From Caulobacter vibrioides (GTDB taxonomy: Bacteria > Pseudomonadota > Alphaproteobacteria > Caulobacterales > Caulobacteraceae), in the NCBI RefSeq assembly GCF_002310375.3, contig NZ_CP023315.3, positions 3,410,001 through 3,474,000 on the forward strand: DNA of 64,000 bases, written 5' to 3'. The notes under the pieces were generated by a model. It made no database searches, was not told the origin of the DNA, and saw only the letters and a list, made by a program, of their open reading frames with translations. Of the stretch, positions 7,780 through 16,332 are shown piece after piece. Within the stretch, counting starts at the first letter, position 1. The number at the start of each line of letters is the position of its first letter. Both the position numbers and the translations under genes were made by a program.

Positions 7780-9054
7780 ATGACGATTCAGACGCTTGAG
7801 ACCACCGCGCTGAAGGACCTGTACGAGATCGGTGAGATCCCGCCGGCCTTCCACGTGCCGAAAACCATGTACGCCTGGAGCATCCGCAAGGAGCGCCACG
7901 GCAAGCCGACCCAGGCCATGCAGGTCGAGGTGGTGCCCACCTGGGAGATCGGCGAGGACGAGGTCCTGGTTCTCGTGATGGCCGCCGGCGTCAACTACAA
8001 CGGGGTCTGGGCCGCGCTGGGCGAGCCGATCAGCCCGCTGGACGGCCACAAGCAGCCCTTCCACGTCGCCGGCTCCGACGCCTCGGGCATCGTCTGGAAG
8101 GTCGGCGCCAAGGTGAAGCGGTGGAAGCTGGGCGACGAGGTCGTCATCCACTGTAATCAGGACGACGGCGACGACGAGGAGTGCAACGGCGGCGACCCGA
8201 TGTTCTCGTCCAGCCAGCGCATCTGGGGCTATGAGACGCCGGACGGCAGCTTCGCCCAGTTCTGCCGGGTGCAGTCGCGCCAGCTGCTGCCGCGCCCCAA
8301 GCACCTGACCTGGGAAGAGAGCGCCTGCTACACCCTGACCCTGGCCACCGCCTACCGGATGCTGTTCGGCCACAAGCCGCATGAGCTGAAGCCCGGCCAA
8401 AACGTGCTGGTCTGGGGCGCCTCGGGCGGCCTTGGCGTCTTCGCCACCCAGCTGGCCGCCGTGGCCGGCGCCAACGCCATCGGCGTGGTGTCCTCTGAAG
8501 ACAAGCGCGAGTTCGTACTGTCGATGGGCGCCAAGGCGGTGCTGAACCGGGGCGAGTTCAACTGCTGGGGCCAGCTGCCGAAGGTCAACGGCCCCGAGTT
8601 CAACGACTACATGAAGGAAAGCCGCAAGTTCGGTAAGGCGATCTGGCAGATCACCGGAAACAAGGACGTCGACATGGTGTTCGAGCACCCTGGCGAGCAG
8701 ACCTTCCCGGTGTCGGTGTTCCTGGTCAAGCGCGGCGGCATGGTGGTGATCTGCGCCGGCACCTCGGGCTTCAACCTGACCATGGACGCCCGCTTCCTGT
8801 GGATGCGCCAGAAGCGCGTGCAGGGCTCGCACTTCGCCAACCTGATGCAGGCCAGCGCCGCCAACCAGCTGGTCGTCGACCGCCGCGTCGATCCCTGCCT
8901 GTCGGAAGTGTTCCCCTGGAACGACATCCCGGCCGCCCACGAGAAGATGCTGGCCAACCAGCACCTGCCCGGCAACATGGCCGTCCTGGTCTGCGCCCAA
9001 CGCCCGGGCCTGCGCACCTTCGAGGAAGTGCAGGAGTTGAGCGGCGAGCGCTGA
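7780..9054 (+). CDS. ccrA: Crotonyl-CoA carboxylase/reductase
   Basis: A 424-residue medium-chain dehydrogenase/reductase. The N-terminal YEIGEIPPAFHVPKTMYAW and the GVNYNGVWAALG motif with its CO2-pocket Asn are distinctive of Ccr, as is the insert DDGDDEECNGGDPMFSSSQ. The Rossmann NADPH site is VLVWGASGGLGVFATQLA near residue 207. Ccr reductively carboxylates crotonyl-CoA to ethylmalonyl-CoA, the signature step of the ethylmalonyl-CoA pathway. The ATG at 7780 follows AAGGAACGGGGAG and matches the family start; an upstream extension in the same frame only shadows the divergent echA gene. Ecm and Mcd for the next steps are nearby. Confidence 0.95.
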   Translation: MTIQTLETTALKDLYEIGEIPPAFHVPKTMYAWSIRKERHGKPTQAMQVEVVPTWEIGEDEVLVLVMAAGVNYNGVWAALGEPISPLDGHKQPFHVAGSDASGIVWKVGAKVKRWKLGDEVVIHCNQDDGDDEECNGGDPMFSSSQRIWGYETPDGSFAQFCRVQSRQLLPRPKHLTWEESACYTLTLATAYRMLFGHKPHELKPGQNVLVWGASGGLGVFATQLAAVAGANAIGVVSSEDKREFVLSMGAKAVLNRGEFNCWGQLPKVNGPEFNDYMKESRKFGKAIWQITGNKDVDMVFEHPGEQTFPVSVFLVKRGGMVVICAGTSGFNLTMDARFLWMRQKRVQGSHFANLMQASAANQLVVDRRVDPCLSEVFPWNDIPAAHEKMLANQHLPGNMAVLVCAQRPGLRTFEEVQELSGER

Positions 9055-9083
9055 GGCCGCTCGACAAGTCCGCGAACCTTGGT

Positions 9084-9124
9084 CATGATCGCTACCTGAG
9101 CAAGAATATTAGGTAGCGATCATG
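9084..9124 (+). promoter_or_regulatory. Hairpin that includes the ribosome binding site and start codon of the next gene
   Basis: A perfect 14-bp inverted repeat, CATGATCGCTACCT (9084-9097) and AGGTAGCGATCATG (9111-9124), encloses a 13-base loop. The right arm contains AGGT and the ATG of the 9122 gene. In mRNA it would mask the start. It could also end ccrA transcripts, but no U-run follows. Confidence 0.6.
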
Positions 9125-9598
9125 CGGGACGTGTTCTTCACCTCGGCTGCGCTCTTCGTTCTGTTGGCGAGCGGCGCCAGCGCCCAGACCTCCTTTTCCC
9201 AAGCGGCCATAACGCGGGCCGACCTGCAAGGCGACTGGAGCCAGAAGGTCCGGTGCCGTGGTCACGCGTCGGTCGATTTCGACCACCAGCTTCGAATCTA
9301 CGTCGACCAGCGGGGTCTGCGGTTCAAGGGCAACGCGCCGGTCAAATCCGCGCAATACGCCAGCGGACGGGACGCCCGCTACTATTACGGCGCCGTCCAG
9401 GTCAGCGGCGACATTGTGACCTTGAAGGTCAGTCCTCGCTACTATCGCGACCTGCCGGACGTGATGGACATGGGCGAGGGCGTGGTCGCGCAGGACGCCT
9501 CGTACCAGCTCACCCAGGATGGCGATCTGGTCGCCTTGGGGGTCAACGCCTGCAAGACCACGCCGCTGAAGCGTGCGGCCCTCGCACGACAACGCTAG
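9122..9598 (+). CDS. Small secreted protein of unknown function
   Basis: A 158-residue protein with a clear Sec signal peptide: MRD, a hydrophobic core VFFTSAALFVLLAS, and an ASA-Q cleavage site near residue 21. The mature part is rich in beta-like strands (ADLQGDWSQKVRCRGHASV, FKGNAPVKSAQYASGRDARY) and has two cysteines (about residues 45 and 144) that could form a disulfide. I do not recognise the family. It lies 67 bp after ccrA on the same strand, but a strong hairpin covers its start. The start is fixed by the signal peptide. Confidence 0.65.
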   Translation: MRDVFFTSAALFVLLASGASAQTSFSQAAITRADLQGDWSQKVRCRGHASVDFDHQLRIYVDQRGLRFKGNAPVKSAQYASGRDARYYYGAVQVSGDIVTLKVSPRYYRDLPDVMDMGEGVVAQDASYQLTQDGDLVALGVNACKTTPLKRAALARQR

Positions 9599-9696
9599 CC
9601 TCGGCCTGAACGGATCGCGAAACCTGCGGACCTGGCTTGAGCCTCGCGTATGACCGCGCGGGGGGCGCGAACGCGACACGCAGTCGACCAGCCGCT

Positions 9697-9745
9697 AGGT
9701 CCCGGCTCTACCCCCGGCTTTCGCCGGGGTCCGGCCGGGATGACA
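9697..9745. repeat. Palindromic repeat, family A (half element)
   Basis: GGTCCCGGC...GGCCGGGATGACA matches the right half of the family A repeats at 18048, 34007, 37225 and 54900. It sits between two convergent genes. Confidence 0.6.
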
Positions 9746-9761
9746 CGGGGTTTGACCCGCC

Positions 9762-11372
9762 CTACCCTTCCTTGGTCAGCCGCAGGTCGTGGTAGTCGTA
9801 GCTGAAGTCGGCCAGCGGCGAGACCGCCTTGACCAGGGCCGAGACCGCCTTGCCATCCTTGAGGTCGAAGGTGAAGAAGGCGTCTTCCTGGGTGCGATCC
9901 TCGAAGGTGGTGATGAAGGTCTCGCCGTCGAACGGGCCAAGCTTGCCGCGAAGCAGCGGCGTCTTGTCGAACGAGACGTAGAGGCCCTTCTTCTTGCCCT
10001 TCCCCGTCACGCTGACCGTCACGGTGCCGTACCAGGGATCGCGATAGACCCCGGCATAGGCCTCCAGCGGCAGGCTGGGGGGAGCGCCGCCGCCCTTGGG
10101 CGTGGTGGCCGCCGCAGCGTCCTTGATCGTCTGGGCGTCGGCCTCGGCCTGGACGCGCTTGGACGAGGCGATCCAGTCGAAATCGCTGCGGCCCTGCAGG
10201 CGGTCCGGTCCGCCGAAGCGCAGCGAGCGCAGCACCGGGTTCTCCTCAGCGTTGGTCATGATCATGATCCCGGACTTCCGACCGGGCAGCAGGCCCGTAT
10301 ACGAGATGAAGCCGGCCAGGCCGCCGGTATGCCACAGCAGCCGCTCGCCCCGGTGATCCTGCGCGTACCAGCCCAGCGCATAGGCCTGCATCGAGGGCCG
10401 CGCCGGGTTCTCGTCGGTCGGACCGTCGGACGAGCTGGTGATGGTCTGCGGCTTCCACATCTCGCGGGCCTGGGCCTCGCTCCACAGGCGCTTGCCGTCG
10501 GCCGAGAGGCCCCGGCCCAGTTGCACCTGCATCCACTTGCCGATGTCGGCCGGACAGGAATTGACCCCGCCGGCGGGACCGGCGGCGTCGAAGCTGGCGT
10601 CGAACGGCAGCACCTTCTGCGGTCCCAGACCCCGCACCGGCGGCCCCAGGCGCGCATGCGGTAGAGCGCGGCGGGACTGGTCGACCAGGCGCGGGCTGGA
10701 GACGGTGTTGGTCATGCCCAGCGGATCGAAGATCCGCGCCTTGATCACCTGCTCCCAGGTCTGACCGGTCACCGCCTCGATCACCGCCCCGGCGACGACA
10801 TAGAGGACGTTGTCATAGGCGTAGCCGCCCCGGAACTGCCCACCGATGGGCAGGTGCTTCAGGCCCGCCACGATCTCGGCCCGGGTGTGGGTGGGGGCCG
10901 GCCAGATCATCAGGTCGCCCGCGCCCAGGCTCAGGCCGCTGCGGTGAACCAGGAGGTCGCGCACCGTCATCAGCTTGGTGACGATCGGATCCTTCATCGC
11001 GAAATCGGGCAGGTAGCGGGTGACCGGCGCGTCCCACTCGACCCGCCCCTCCTCGACCAGCATGGCCAGCAGGGCTGCCGTCATGGCCTTGGTGTTGGAG
11101 GCGATGCCGAAAACGGTGCTCTCGTCGCAGCGGTCCTGGCCGCCCAGCGCCTTGACGCCATAGCCCTTGGCCAGGGTGATCTGGCCGTTCTCCACCACGG
11201 TGATCCCAAGGCCCGGCTGGTCGGGGAAGGCGGCCATCACGTCCTGGGCGAACTTGTCGACCGCCGCGCCGACCGCGCCCGTCTCTTGCGCGAAGGCCCG
11301 GTTCCCGAACGCCGCCAGGCCGGTGGTGGCGAGGCCCGAGATCAGGGCGGCGCGGCGCGTGGTGGTCAGCAT
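9762..11372 (-). CDS. Serine hydrolase, beta-lactamase/esterase class C fold, exported
   Basis: A 536-residue exported serine hydrolase. The N-terminus MLTTTRRAALISGLATTGLA has a twin arginine and hydrophobic core with an AFA-Q cleavage site near residue 29, so Tat export is possible. Catalytic motifs are ASNTK (SxxK, Ser about 92), GYAYDNVLY (YxN) and LLWHTGG (the KTG-equivalent HTG). The last ~110 residues (YAGVYRDPWYGTVTV onward) resemble the DUF3471 lipocalin-like domain often fused to these enzymes. Substrates in this family range from peptides to esters; true beta-lactamase activity is not implied. It stands alone between family A and B repeats. Confidence 0.88.
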   Translation of the reverse strand: MLTTTRRAALISGLATTGLAAFGNRAFAQETGAVGAAVDKFAQDVMAAFPDQPGLGITVVENGQITLAKGYGVKALGGQDRCDESTVFGIASNTKAMTAALLAMLVEEGRVEWDAPVTRYLPDFAMKDPIVTKLMTVRDLLVHRSGLSLGAGDLMIWPAPTHTRAEIVAGLKHLPIGGQFRGGYAYDNVLYVVAGAVIEAVTGQTWEQVIKARIFDPLGMTNTVSSPRLVDQSRRALPHARLGPPVRGLGPQKVLPFDASFDAAGPAGGVNSCPADIGKWMQVQLGRGLSADGKRLWSEAQAREMWKPQTITSSSDGPTDENPARPSMQAYALGWYAQDHRGERLLWHTGGLAGFISYTGLLPGRKSGIMIMTNAEENPVLRSLRFGGPDRLQGRSDFDWIASSKRVQAEADAQTIKDAAAATTPKGGGAPPSLPLEAYAGVYRDPWYGTVTVSVTGKGKKKGLYVSFDKTPLLRGKLGPFDGETFITTFEDRTQEDAFFTFDLKDGKAVSALVKAVSPLADFSYDYHDLRLTKEG

Positions 11373-11445
11373 GGGGGCGTCCTTCGAATGAGGACGCGAG
11401 GCTAAGCTGATGCTTTAGAGGGCGGCAAGGGGCGCGGAGGGTGAA

Positions 11446-11575
11446 GCGCCCCCTCCGTCACGATGCTGCGCATCGCGCCACCTCCCCCGCTGCGCGAGGG
11501 AGGAGGAAACGACCCTCCTGCCCCGCTTGCGGGGGAGGTGGATCGCTGCGGATACGCAGCGAGACGGAGGGGGCG
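11446..11575. repeat. Palindromic intergenic repeat, family B
   Basis: The left end GCGCCCCCTCCGTCA and right end GACGGAGGGGGCG are complementary, with internal CACCTCCCCCGC/GCGGGGGAGGTG arms. It fills the space between mcd and the serine hydrolase. Confidence 0.8.
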
Positions 11576-11583
11576 TCTTAGCG

Positions 11584-13278
11584 CTAGTTCCCGCCGTCCA
11601 GCAGACGCCGCGCGATGACCTGGGCCTGGATCTCCCCCGCCCCCTCGAAGATGTTGAGGATACGGGCGTCGGCCAGCAGGCGGCTGGCGGCGTACTCCAT
11701 CGCAAAGCCGTTGCCGCCGTGGATCTGCAGGGCGTTGTCGGCGGCGGCCCAGGCGACGCGGGCGGCGATCAGCTTGGCCATGCCGGCCTCGAGGTCGCAG
11801 CGCTTGCCCTCGTCCTTTTGGCGGGCGGCGAAATAGGTCAGCTGGCGCACGCCCATGATCTCGGCGGCCATCATGGCCAGCTTATTGTGCACGCGCGGGA
11901 AGTCGAAGATCGGCTGGCCAAACTGCTTGCGGTCGAGCGCGTAGGACAACCCCACCTCCAGCGCCGCCTGGGCCACGCCCACGGCGCGGGCGGCGGTCTG
12001 GATGCGGGCGCTCTCGAAGGTGGCCATCAGCTGCTTGAAGCCCTGGCCCGGGACGCCGCCCAAGAGGTTCTCGGCCGGCACGGTGAAGCCGTCGAAGGCC
12101 AGCTCATATTCTTTCATGCCGCGATAGCCGATCACCTCGATCTCGCCGCCGCTCATGCCCTTAGCGGGGAACGGGGCCTCGTCCGTGCCCCGCGGCTTGG
12201 GAGCCAGCAGCATCGACAGGCCGCGATAATCGGTGGTGGCCGGATCGGTGCGGACCAGGAGGGTCATCACGTCGGCGCGGGCGGCGTGGGTGATCCAGGT
12301 CTTGTTCCCCGTCACCACATAGTGGTCGCCCGTCAGCTCGGCCCGCGTGCGCAGGGCGCCGAGGTCGCTGCCGGTGTTCGGCTCGGTGAAGACGGCGGTC
12401 GGCAGGATCTCGGCGCTGGCGATCCTGGGCAGCCAGAATTCCTTCTGGGCGTCGGTGCCGCCGGTCAGGATCAGTTCGCCGGCGATCTCCGAGCGGGTGG
12501 CCAGGGAGCCGACGCCGATCCAGGCGCGCGACAGCTCCTCGGAGACCACGCACATGGCGGTCTTGCCCATGCCGCTGCCGCCGAACTCTTCGGGGATGGT
12601 CAGGCCGAACACGCCCAGCTCGCCCAGCTCCTGCACCAGCTCCAGCGGGATCAGCTCGTCCTTCAGGTGCCATTCGTGGGCGAAAGGCGTGACCTTCTCC
12701 TCGGCGAAGGCGCGGAACTGGTCGCGGATCATCTCGAACGTCTCGTCGAGACCGGTCTGCTCCAGGGTGGAACGGCCGCGCGCCTCGGCCAGGCGCTGGG
12801 CGATGCGGGCCTTCACGGCCTGGGTCCCGCCCTCAACCATCAGCTTCATCAGGCCGTCGGAATAGAGGCGGTTCAGCACCGCGCGATCTTCGACGAGGTG
12901 GGCGGGCCGGACGATCTCGCCCTGGTTCATCGGCACCCCGCCGACCAGCTGGGCGCAGTATTCGGAGAACAAGAGCTGGGCCAGCAGGGCCTCGATCTCG
13001 CCAAAGCGCCCTTCGGCCTCCAGCCGCTCGGCCCAGCCGGCGACCTGGTTCATCAGTTCGGCGTAGGAGGCGTACCAGCCATAGCCGTGGACGCGGTGCT
13101 GGTGGACGTCGGCGAGCTTGCGGTCGACCTTGCCGCCATTCGGCGCAATGTGGGCCAGGACCGCCGGCTTGGCCTCGGCCACGAACAGACCCGCCGCATC
13201 GGCGGCCTCACGCAACAGGCCCGTCAGGCCCGGCAGGATGAGGGTCTCGTTGGTCTTGTCGGCGACCGTGTCGGTCAT
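11584..13278 (-). CDS. mcd: Acyl-CoA dehydrogenase, probable (2S)-methylsuccinyl-CoA dehydrogenase
   Basis: A 564-residue flavoprotein, about 170 residues longer at the N-terminus than ordinary acyl-CoA dehydrogenases. That extension is characteristic of Mcd of the ethylmalonyl-CoA pathway. The dehydrogenase core includes FGLTIPEEFGGSG, AVFTEPNTGSDL (FAD/substrate loop), YALDRKQFGQPIFDFP and a C-terminal IFEGAGEIQ segment holding the expected catalytic Glu. The enzyme oxidises methylsuccinyl-CoA to mesaconyl-CoA. The start at MTDTVADK follows GGGGAGCAAGCC; an in-frame extension to 13359 has no such site. Identity is inferred from length plus nearby ecm and ccrA. A generic long acyl-CoA dehydrogenase is the alternative. 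Confidence 0.82.
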   Translation of the reverse strand: MTDTVADKTNETLILPGLTGLLREAADAAGLFVAEAKPAVLAHIAPNGGKVDRKLADVHQHRVHGYGWYASYAELMNQVAGWAERLEAEGRFGEIEALLAQLLFSEYCAQLVGGVPMNQGEIVRPAHLVEDRAVLNRLYSDGLMKLMVEGGTQAVKARIAQRLAEARGRSTLEQTGLDETFEMIRDQFRAFAEEKVTPFAHEWHLKDELIPLELVQELGELGVFGLTIPEEFGGSGMGKTAMCVVSEELSRAWIGVGSLATRSEIAGELILTGGTDAQKEFWLPRIASAEILPTAVFTEPNTGSDLGALRTRAELTGDHYVVTGNKTWITHAARADVMTLLVRTDPATTDYRGLSMLLAPKPRGTDEAPFPAKGMSGGEIEVIGYRGMKEYELAFDGFTVPAENLLGGVPGQGFKQLMATFESARIQTAARAVGVAQAALEVGLSYALDRKQFGQPIFDFPRVHNKLAMMAAEIMGVRQLTYFAARQKDEGKRCDLEAGMAKLIAARVAWAAADNALQIHGGNGFAMEYAASRLLADARILNIFEGAGEIQAQVIARRLLDGGN

Positions 13279-13347
13279 GGCTTGCTCCCCGCGCCCAAAC
13301 AGTTGTTTTCTTTTACTGTGGCTTCTTTCGCACCTGCGAGCAATGCC

Positions 13348-13358
13348 GCACCGCAACA
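13348..13358 (+). promoter_or_regulatory. Candidate shared operator GCRCCGCARCA between mcd and GST gene
   Basis: The plus strand reads GCACCGCAACA, 70 bp from the mcd start and 24 bp before the GST start. It differs at one base from the echA/ccr copy. The orientation relative to mcd is opposite to the ecm and echA copies. Confidence 0.4.
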
Positions 13359-13382
13359 TAATGTGGGAAATTGGGGAGACAG

Positions 13383-14009
13383 ATGATCAAGGTTCACCAC
13401 CTCAACGAGTCGCGCTCGCAGCGGATCCTCTGGCTGCTGGAGGAACTTTCCCTCCCCTACGAGATCGTCCAGCACACGCGCGACGCCAAGACGCGCCTGG
13501 CGCCGCCGTCGCTGACCGACGTCCACCCGCTGGGCAAGTCGCCGGTGATCCAGGACGGCGAGCTGGTGGTCATCGAGTCCGGCGCGATCATCGACTACAT
13601 CATCCGTCGCCACGGCGGCGGTCGCCTGGCCCCGGACGCGGCCAGCGCCGACTACGACCGCTACCAGCAGTGGCTGCACTACGCCGAGGGCTCGGCCATG
13701 CTGCCGCTGATGCTCAACATGTATGTCGGGCGCCTGGGCGAGGCCGGCGCGCCGCTGCACCCGCGCATCCAGTCCGAGATCGCCAACCACCTGGCCTATG
13801 TCGACCAGAGCCTGGCGGGCCGCGAGTTTTTCGTCGGCGACAGCCTGACCGGCGCCGACATCCAGATGAGCTTCGTGCCCGAGGTGGCCAAGGCCATGGG
13901 CAAGCTGGCTGACTATCCGCACATGGCCGCCTGGATCGGCCGCATGCACGCCCGTCCGGCCTGGACGGTGGCGCTCGACAAGGGCGGGCCGTACGCGCTG
14001 GGGGCCTAG
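13383..14009 (+). CDS. Glutathione S-transferase family protein
   Basis: A 208-residue GST. The thioredoxin-like N-domain shows VHHLNESRSQRILWLLEELS at about 4-23, with Asn/Ser in the glutathione-activating loop, then LGKSPVIQDGELVVIESGAI near 49-68 (the cis-Pro and gamma-Glu binding ESGAI). The C-terminal helical domain has GDSLTGADIQMSF (N-capping box). The ATG at 13383 follows GGGGAGAC. It is divergent from mcd across 104 bp. The substrate is unknown; this is a detoxification-type GST closest in pattern to bacterial theta/nu-like forms. Confidence 0.88.
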   Translation: MIKVHHLNESRSQRILWLLEELSLPYEIVQHTRDAKTRLAPPSLTDVHPLGKSPVIQDGELVVIESGAIIDYIIRRHGGGRLAPDAASADYDRYQQWLHYAEGSAMLPLMLNMYVGRLGEAGAPLHPRIQSEIANHLAYVDQSLAGREFFVGDSLTGADIQMSFVPEVAKAMGKLADYPHMAAWIGRMHARPAWTVALDKGGPYALGA

Positions 14010-14012
14010 GGG

Positions 14013-15068
14013 CTAGGGCCGCAGGACCACGCCGAGATCCGGCGCGGTCCCGCCGTCCACCTGGGCCAGATAGGCTGCGCGCATCGCGTCTTGGCCCTGG
14101 CCTTCTTCGACCTTCAGCCAGCGCGGCGCGTCGGCGACGAACGGAGCCCACGCCGCGCCGTAGCGCTGGTCGAATTCGCCGCCCGGCCAGTCCTGTCGGC
14201 GTTTGGCCACCCGGTCGGGGGCGAAGAAGAACGCCGGCTGCGGCCCCGGCAGGGCGACCTGGGCGCGCGGCGCCTCCCAGTGCGTGCCGCCGACCAGGAT
14301 CGAGGCCTTGAGGTCGTCGGCGAAGCGGTTGTGCACCGCCGCCAGCACCGCCGAGTCGCCGGCGAAGTCGACGAACACCGCCGGCCCGGCGATCGGCGCG
14401 GTCGGCAGGTCGTCGTACAACACCACCTGATCGTAGAAGCCCAGCCCCTCGACAAACGCCTTGTTGCGCGGCGAGGTCAGGCCCACCACCTTGACGCCGC
14501 CGCGCGCCTTGAGCAGCGCCGCCAGGGCGATGGCGGTCTTGGACGAGGCGCTGGACAGGATCACGCTCTTCGCGCCGTGGAAGCCCGCCTCGTCCAGCTG
14601 GTCGTCGATCAGGAACGAGGTGATGAACAAGGGCTGCAACAGCGCCGTATGCGCCTCCAGCGGGCTCGCCGCGCCCACGGCCATGTACTGGTTATAGACC
14701 GCCGCCAGGTGCTGGCGATGCGGCGCGACGTCGGCAAAGCCCGCCTTACCGACCTTGGGCGTCACCGTCAGGTGGGTCGACATCGGCCAATAGCCATAGA
14801 ACCGCTGGCCGACGTCGACGCCGGGATGGTTGCTGGCCTCGACCCGGGCAAAGCCCCAGACCGGCACGCGGCCAAGGCCCTCGGCCGCCGGGAAGAAGTC
14901 CCAGTACTTCATCATCTCGCCGAACACCGCGTAGGTGATGTTGTTGGCGGTCAGGGCGAAGCTCTCGATCGCCAGACGCACCTCGCCGTCGGCCAGGGGA
15001 GGCGGGACGACGTCCTGGAACGCGGTGTGGCGCAGGTCGCGCTTGGCGACGACGAAATCCCAGGCCAT
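14013..15068 (-). CDS. DUF2855 family protein, quinone-reductase-like
   Basis: A 351-residue protein that fits DUF2855, a family related to the medium-chain dehydrogenases but divergent. The N-terminal part has ALTANNITYAVFGEMMKYWDFFPA, which is distinctive of this family. The central Rossmann-like region contains VILSSASSKTAIALAALLK near residue 171 and VVGLTSPRNKAFVEGLGFYDQV. The glycine-rich NAD(P) loop is replaced by SSASSKT, so cofactor use is uncertain. It is convergent with the GST gene and separated by 3 bases. The physiological reaction is unknown. Confidence 0.8.
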   Translation of the reverse strand: MAWDFVVAKRDLRHTAFQDVVPPPLADGEVRLAIESFALTANNITYAVFGEMMKYWDFFPAAEGLGRVPVWGFARVEASNHPGVDVGQRFYGYWPMSTHLTVTPKVGKAGFADVAPHRQHLAAVYNQYMAVGAASPLEAHTALLQPLFITSFLIDDQLDEAGFHGAKSVILSSASSKTAIALAALLKARGGVKVVGLTSPRNKAFVEGLGFYDQVVLYDDLPTAPIAGPAVFVDFAGDSAVLAAVHNRFADDLKASILVGGTHWEAPRAQVALPGPQPAFFFAPDRVAKRRQDWPGGEFDQRYGAAWAPFVADAPRWLKVEEGQGQDAMRAAYLAQVDGGTAPDLGVVLRP

Positions 15069-15219
15069 GGGGGCCTCCCTTGCTCGTTGGCGGGAAGCTA
15101 GGCGGCGGCAGAACCCCAGTCAAACAAACGTTCGCCACCTCGCCCCACCTTGGCCAGGATCAGAGGCTCGACAAAGAGGTTCGTGCTAGACCCGCGCTTG
15201 AGCCGCCTTTTGGAGCCCC

Positions 15220-16275
15220 ATGGACATCAGCCAGATCGATGTGATCGTTCGGGTCGCCGGCGCCACCCTGCTGGGCCTGTTGGCGATCCTCTTGGCGCGC
15301 GATCCTCGGACGCGGCGCGTGGCGGCCTATTTCGCCCCCATGGCGGTCTGCCTCGTCGGCTTCCTGGCCGGCAATACGCCCGAACCGGCGCTTAGACTGA
15401 GCGGCCCGCTCGCCACGGTGGGCGCCCTGATCGCCGGTTACGCCGCCGTGTTCCTGTGGTGGTTCTGCCTGGCCAGCTTTGATCCGCTGTTTCGGCCGCG
15501 CGGCGGCGTACTCGTCGCGGGCCTGGCCTGGCTGATCATCGCCAGCGCCGACCGAGGCCTCTTTGGTCCCGCTCTGGAAAGTCGCGGGCTGTCCTGGGCG
15601 CTCATCGCGCTGGGTCTTTCGATGCTGGCCTATCTGGCCTGGCGCCTGGTTCGCGACCGCGCGGGCGATCTGGTGGATGAGAGCCGCCGCGCGCGCCTGC
15701 TCGTGGTGTTGCTGCTGGGCGGACAACTGGCGGCGGACTTTCTGGTCGACCTGATCATGGGGCTGGAGTGGGGCCCGCACGGCTTCACGATCCTTCAGAA
15801 CGCGGCCTTCCTGGCCTTCGCCGCCTGGCTGGCCTTACGCCTGCTGCCGATCCCGGCGCCCGCAAGCCCGCACGTCCCGGCGCAGAGCCCCTCGCCCGCC
15901 CAGGGCGACGAGGCGCGCTTGCTGGAGCGCCTGCGCGTGCTGGTCGAGGTCGAGAAGATCCACCTGGCGCCGGATCTCGACTTCGCGGACGTCGTGCGCC
16001 GCATGGGCGCGCCGGAACGCACGGTGCGGCGCCTGATCAACCATCGCCTCGGACACGACCACTTCCGCGCCTTCCTCAACGCCTGCCGGGTGGCCGAGGC
16101 CAAGCGGCTGCTCGCTGATCCGACGCGGGCTGACGACAAGCTGATCGCCATCGCGCTCGACAGCGGGTTTGCCTCGCTGGCCTCGTTCAACCGCGCCTTC
16201 CAGGCCGTGGAAGGGCGTCCGCCCAGCGCCTTCCGACACGGGCCGACTCCTGAGGAACGCCCGGCCGTGTTCTGA
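15220..16275 (+). CDS. Membrane-anchored AraC-family regulator
   Basis: A 351-residue protein with two parts. Residues 1-215 hold about seven hydrophobic segments (for example GATLLGLLAILLA, AVFLWWFCLA, LVVLLLGGQLAADF). Residues about 235-345 are an AraC/XylS helix-turn-helix domain: FADVVRRMGAPERTVRRLIN is the first HTH, and SGFASLASFNRAFQAVEGRPPSAFR is the canonical second motif. Such 7TM-AraC proteins sense membrane or extracellular cues. A CPBP-type intramembrane protease follows 57 bp downstream on the same strand. The target and signal are unknown. Confidence 0.85.
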   Translation: MDISQIDVIVRVAGATLLGLLAILLARDPRTRRVAAYFAPMAVCLVGFLAGNTPEPALRLSGPLATVGALIAGYAAVFLWWFCLASFDPLFRPRGGVLVAGLAWLIIASADRGLFGPALESRGLSWALIALGLSMLAYLAWRLVRDRAGDLVDESRRARLLVVLLLGGQLAADFLVDLIMGLEWGPHGFTILQNAAFLAFAAWLALRLLPIPAPASPHVPAQSPSPAQGDEARLLERLRVLVEVEKIHLAPDLDFADVVRRMGAPERTVRRLINHRLGHDHFRAFLNACRVAEAKRLLADPTRADDKLIAIALDSGFASLASFNRAFQAVEGRPPSAFRHGPTPEERPAVF

Positions 16276-16332
16276 GGAGCGCGCGATCCGCCGCCGGCCT
16301 AAGCCGTCCGCCTCAGATGACGAGGCGAGATC

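Noticed and set aside
6979..9054. A 691-codon open frame covering echA antisense and ccrA
   Set aside because: The upstream part is antisense to the enoyl-CoA hydratase; Ccr begins at 7780 with a ribosome site and the family N-terminus.
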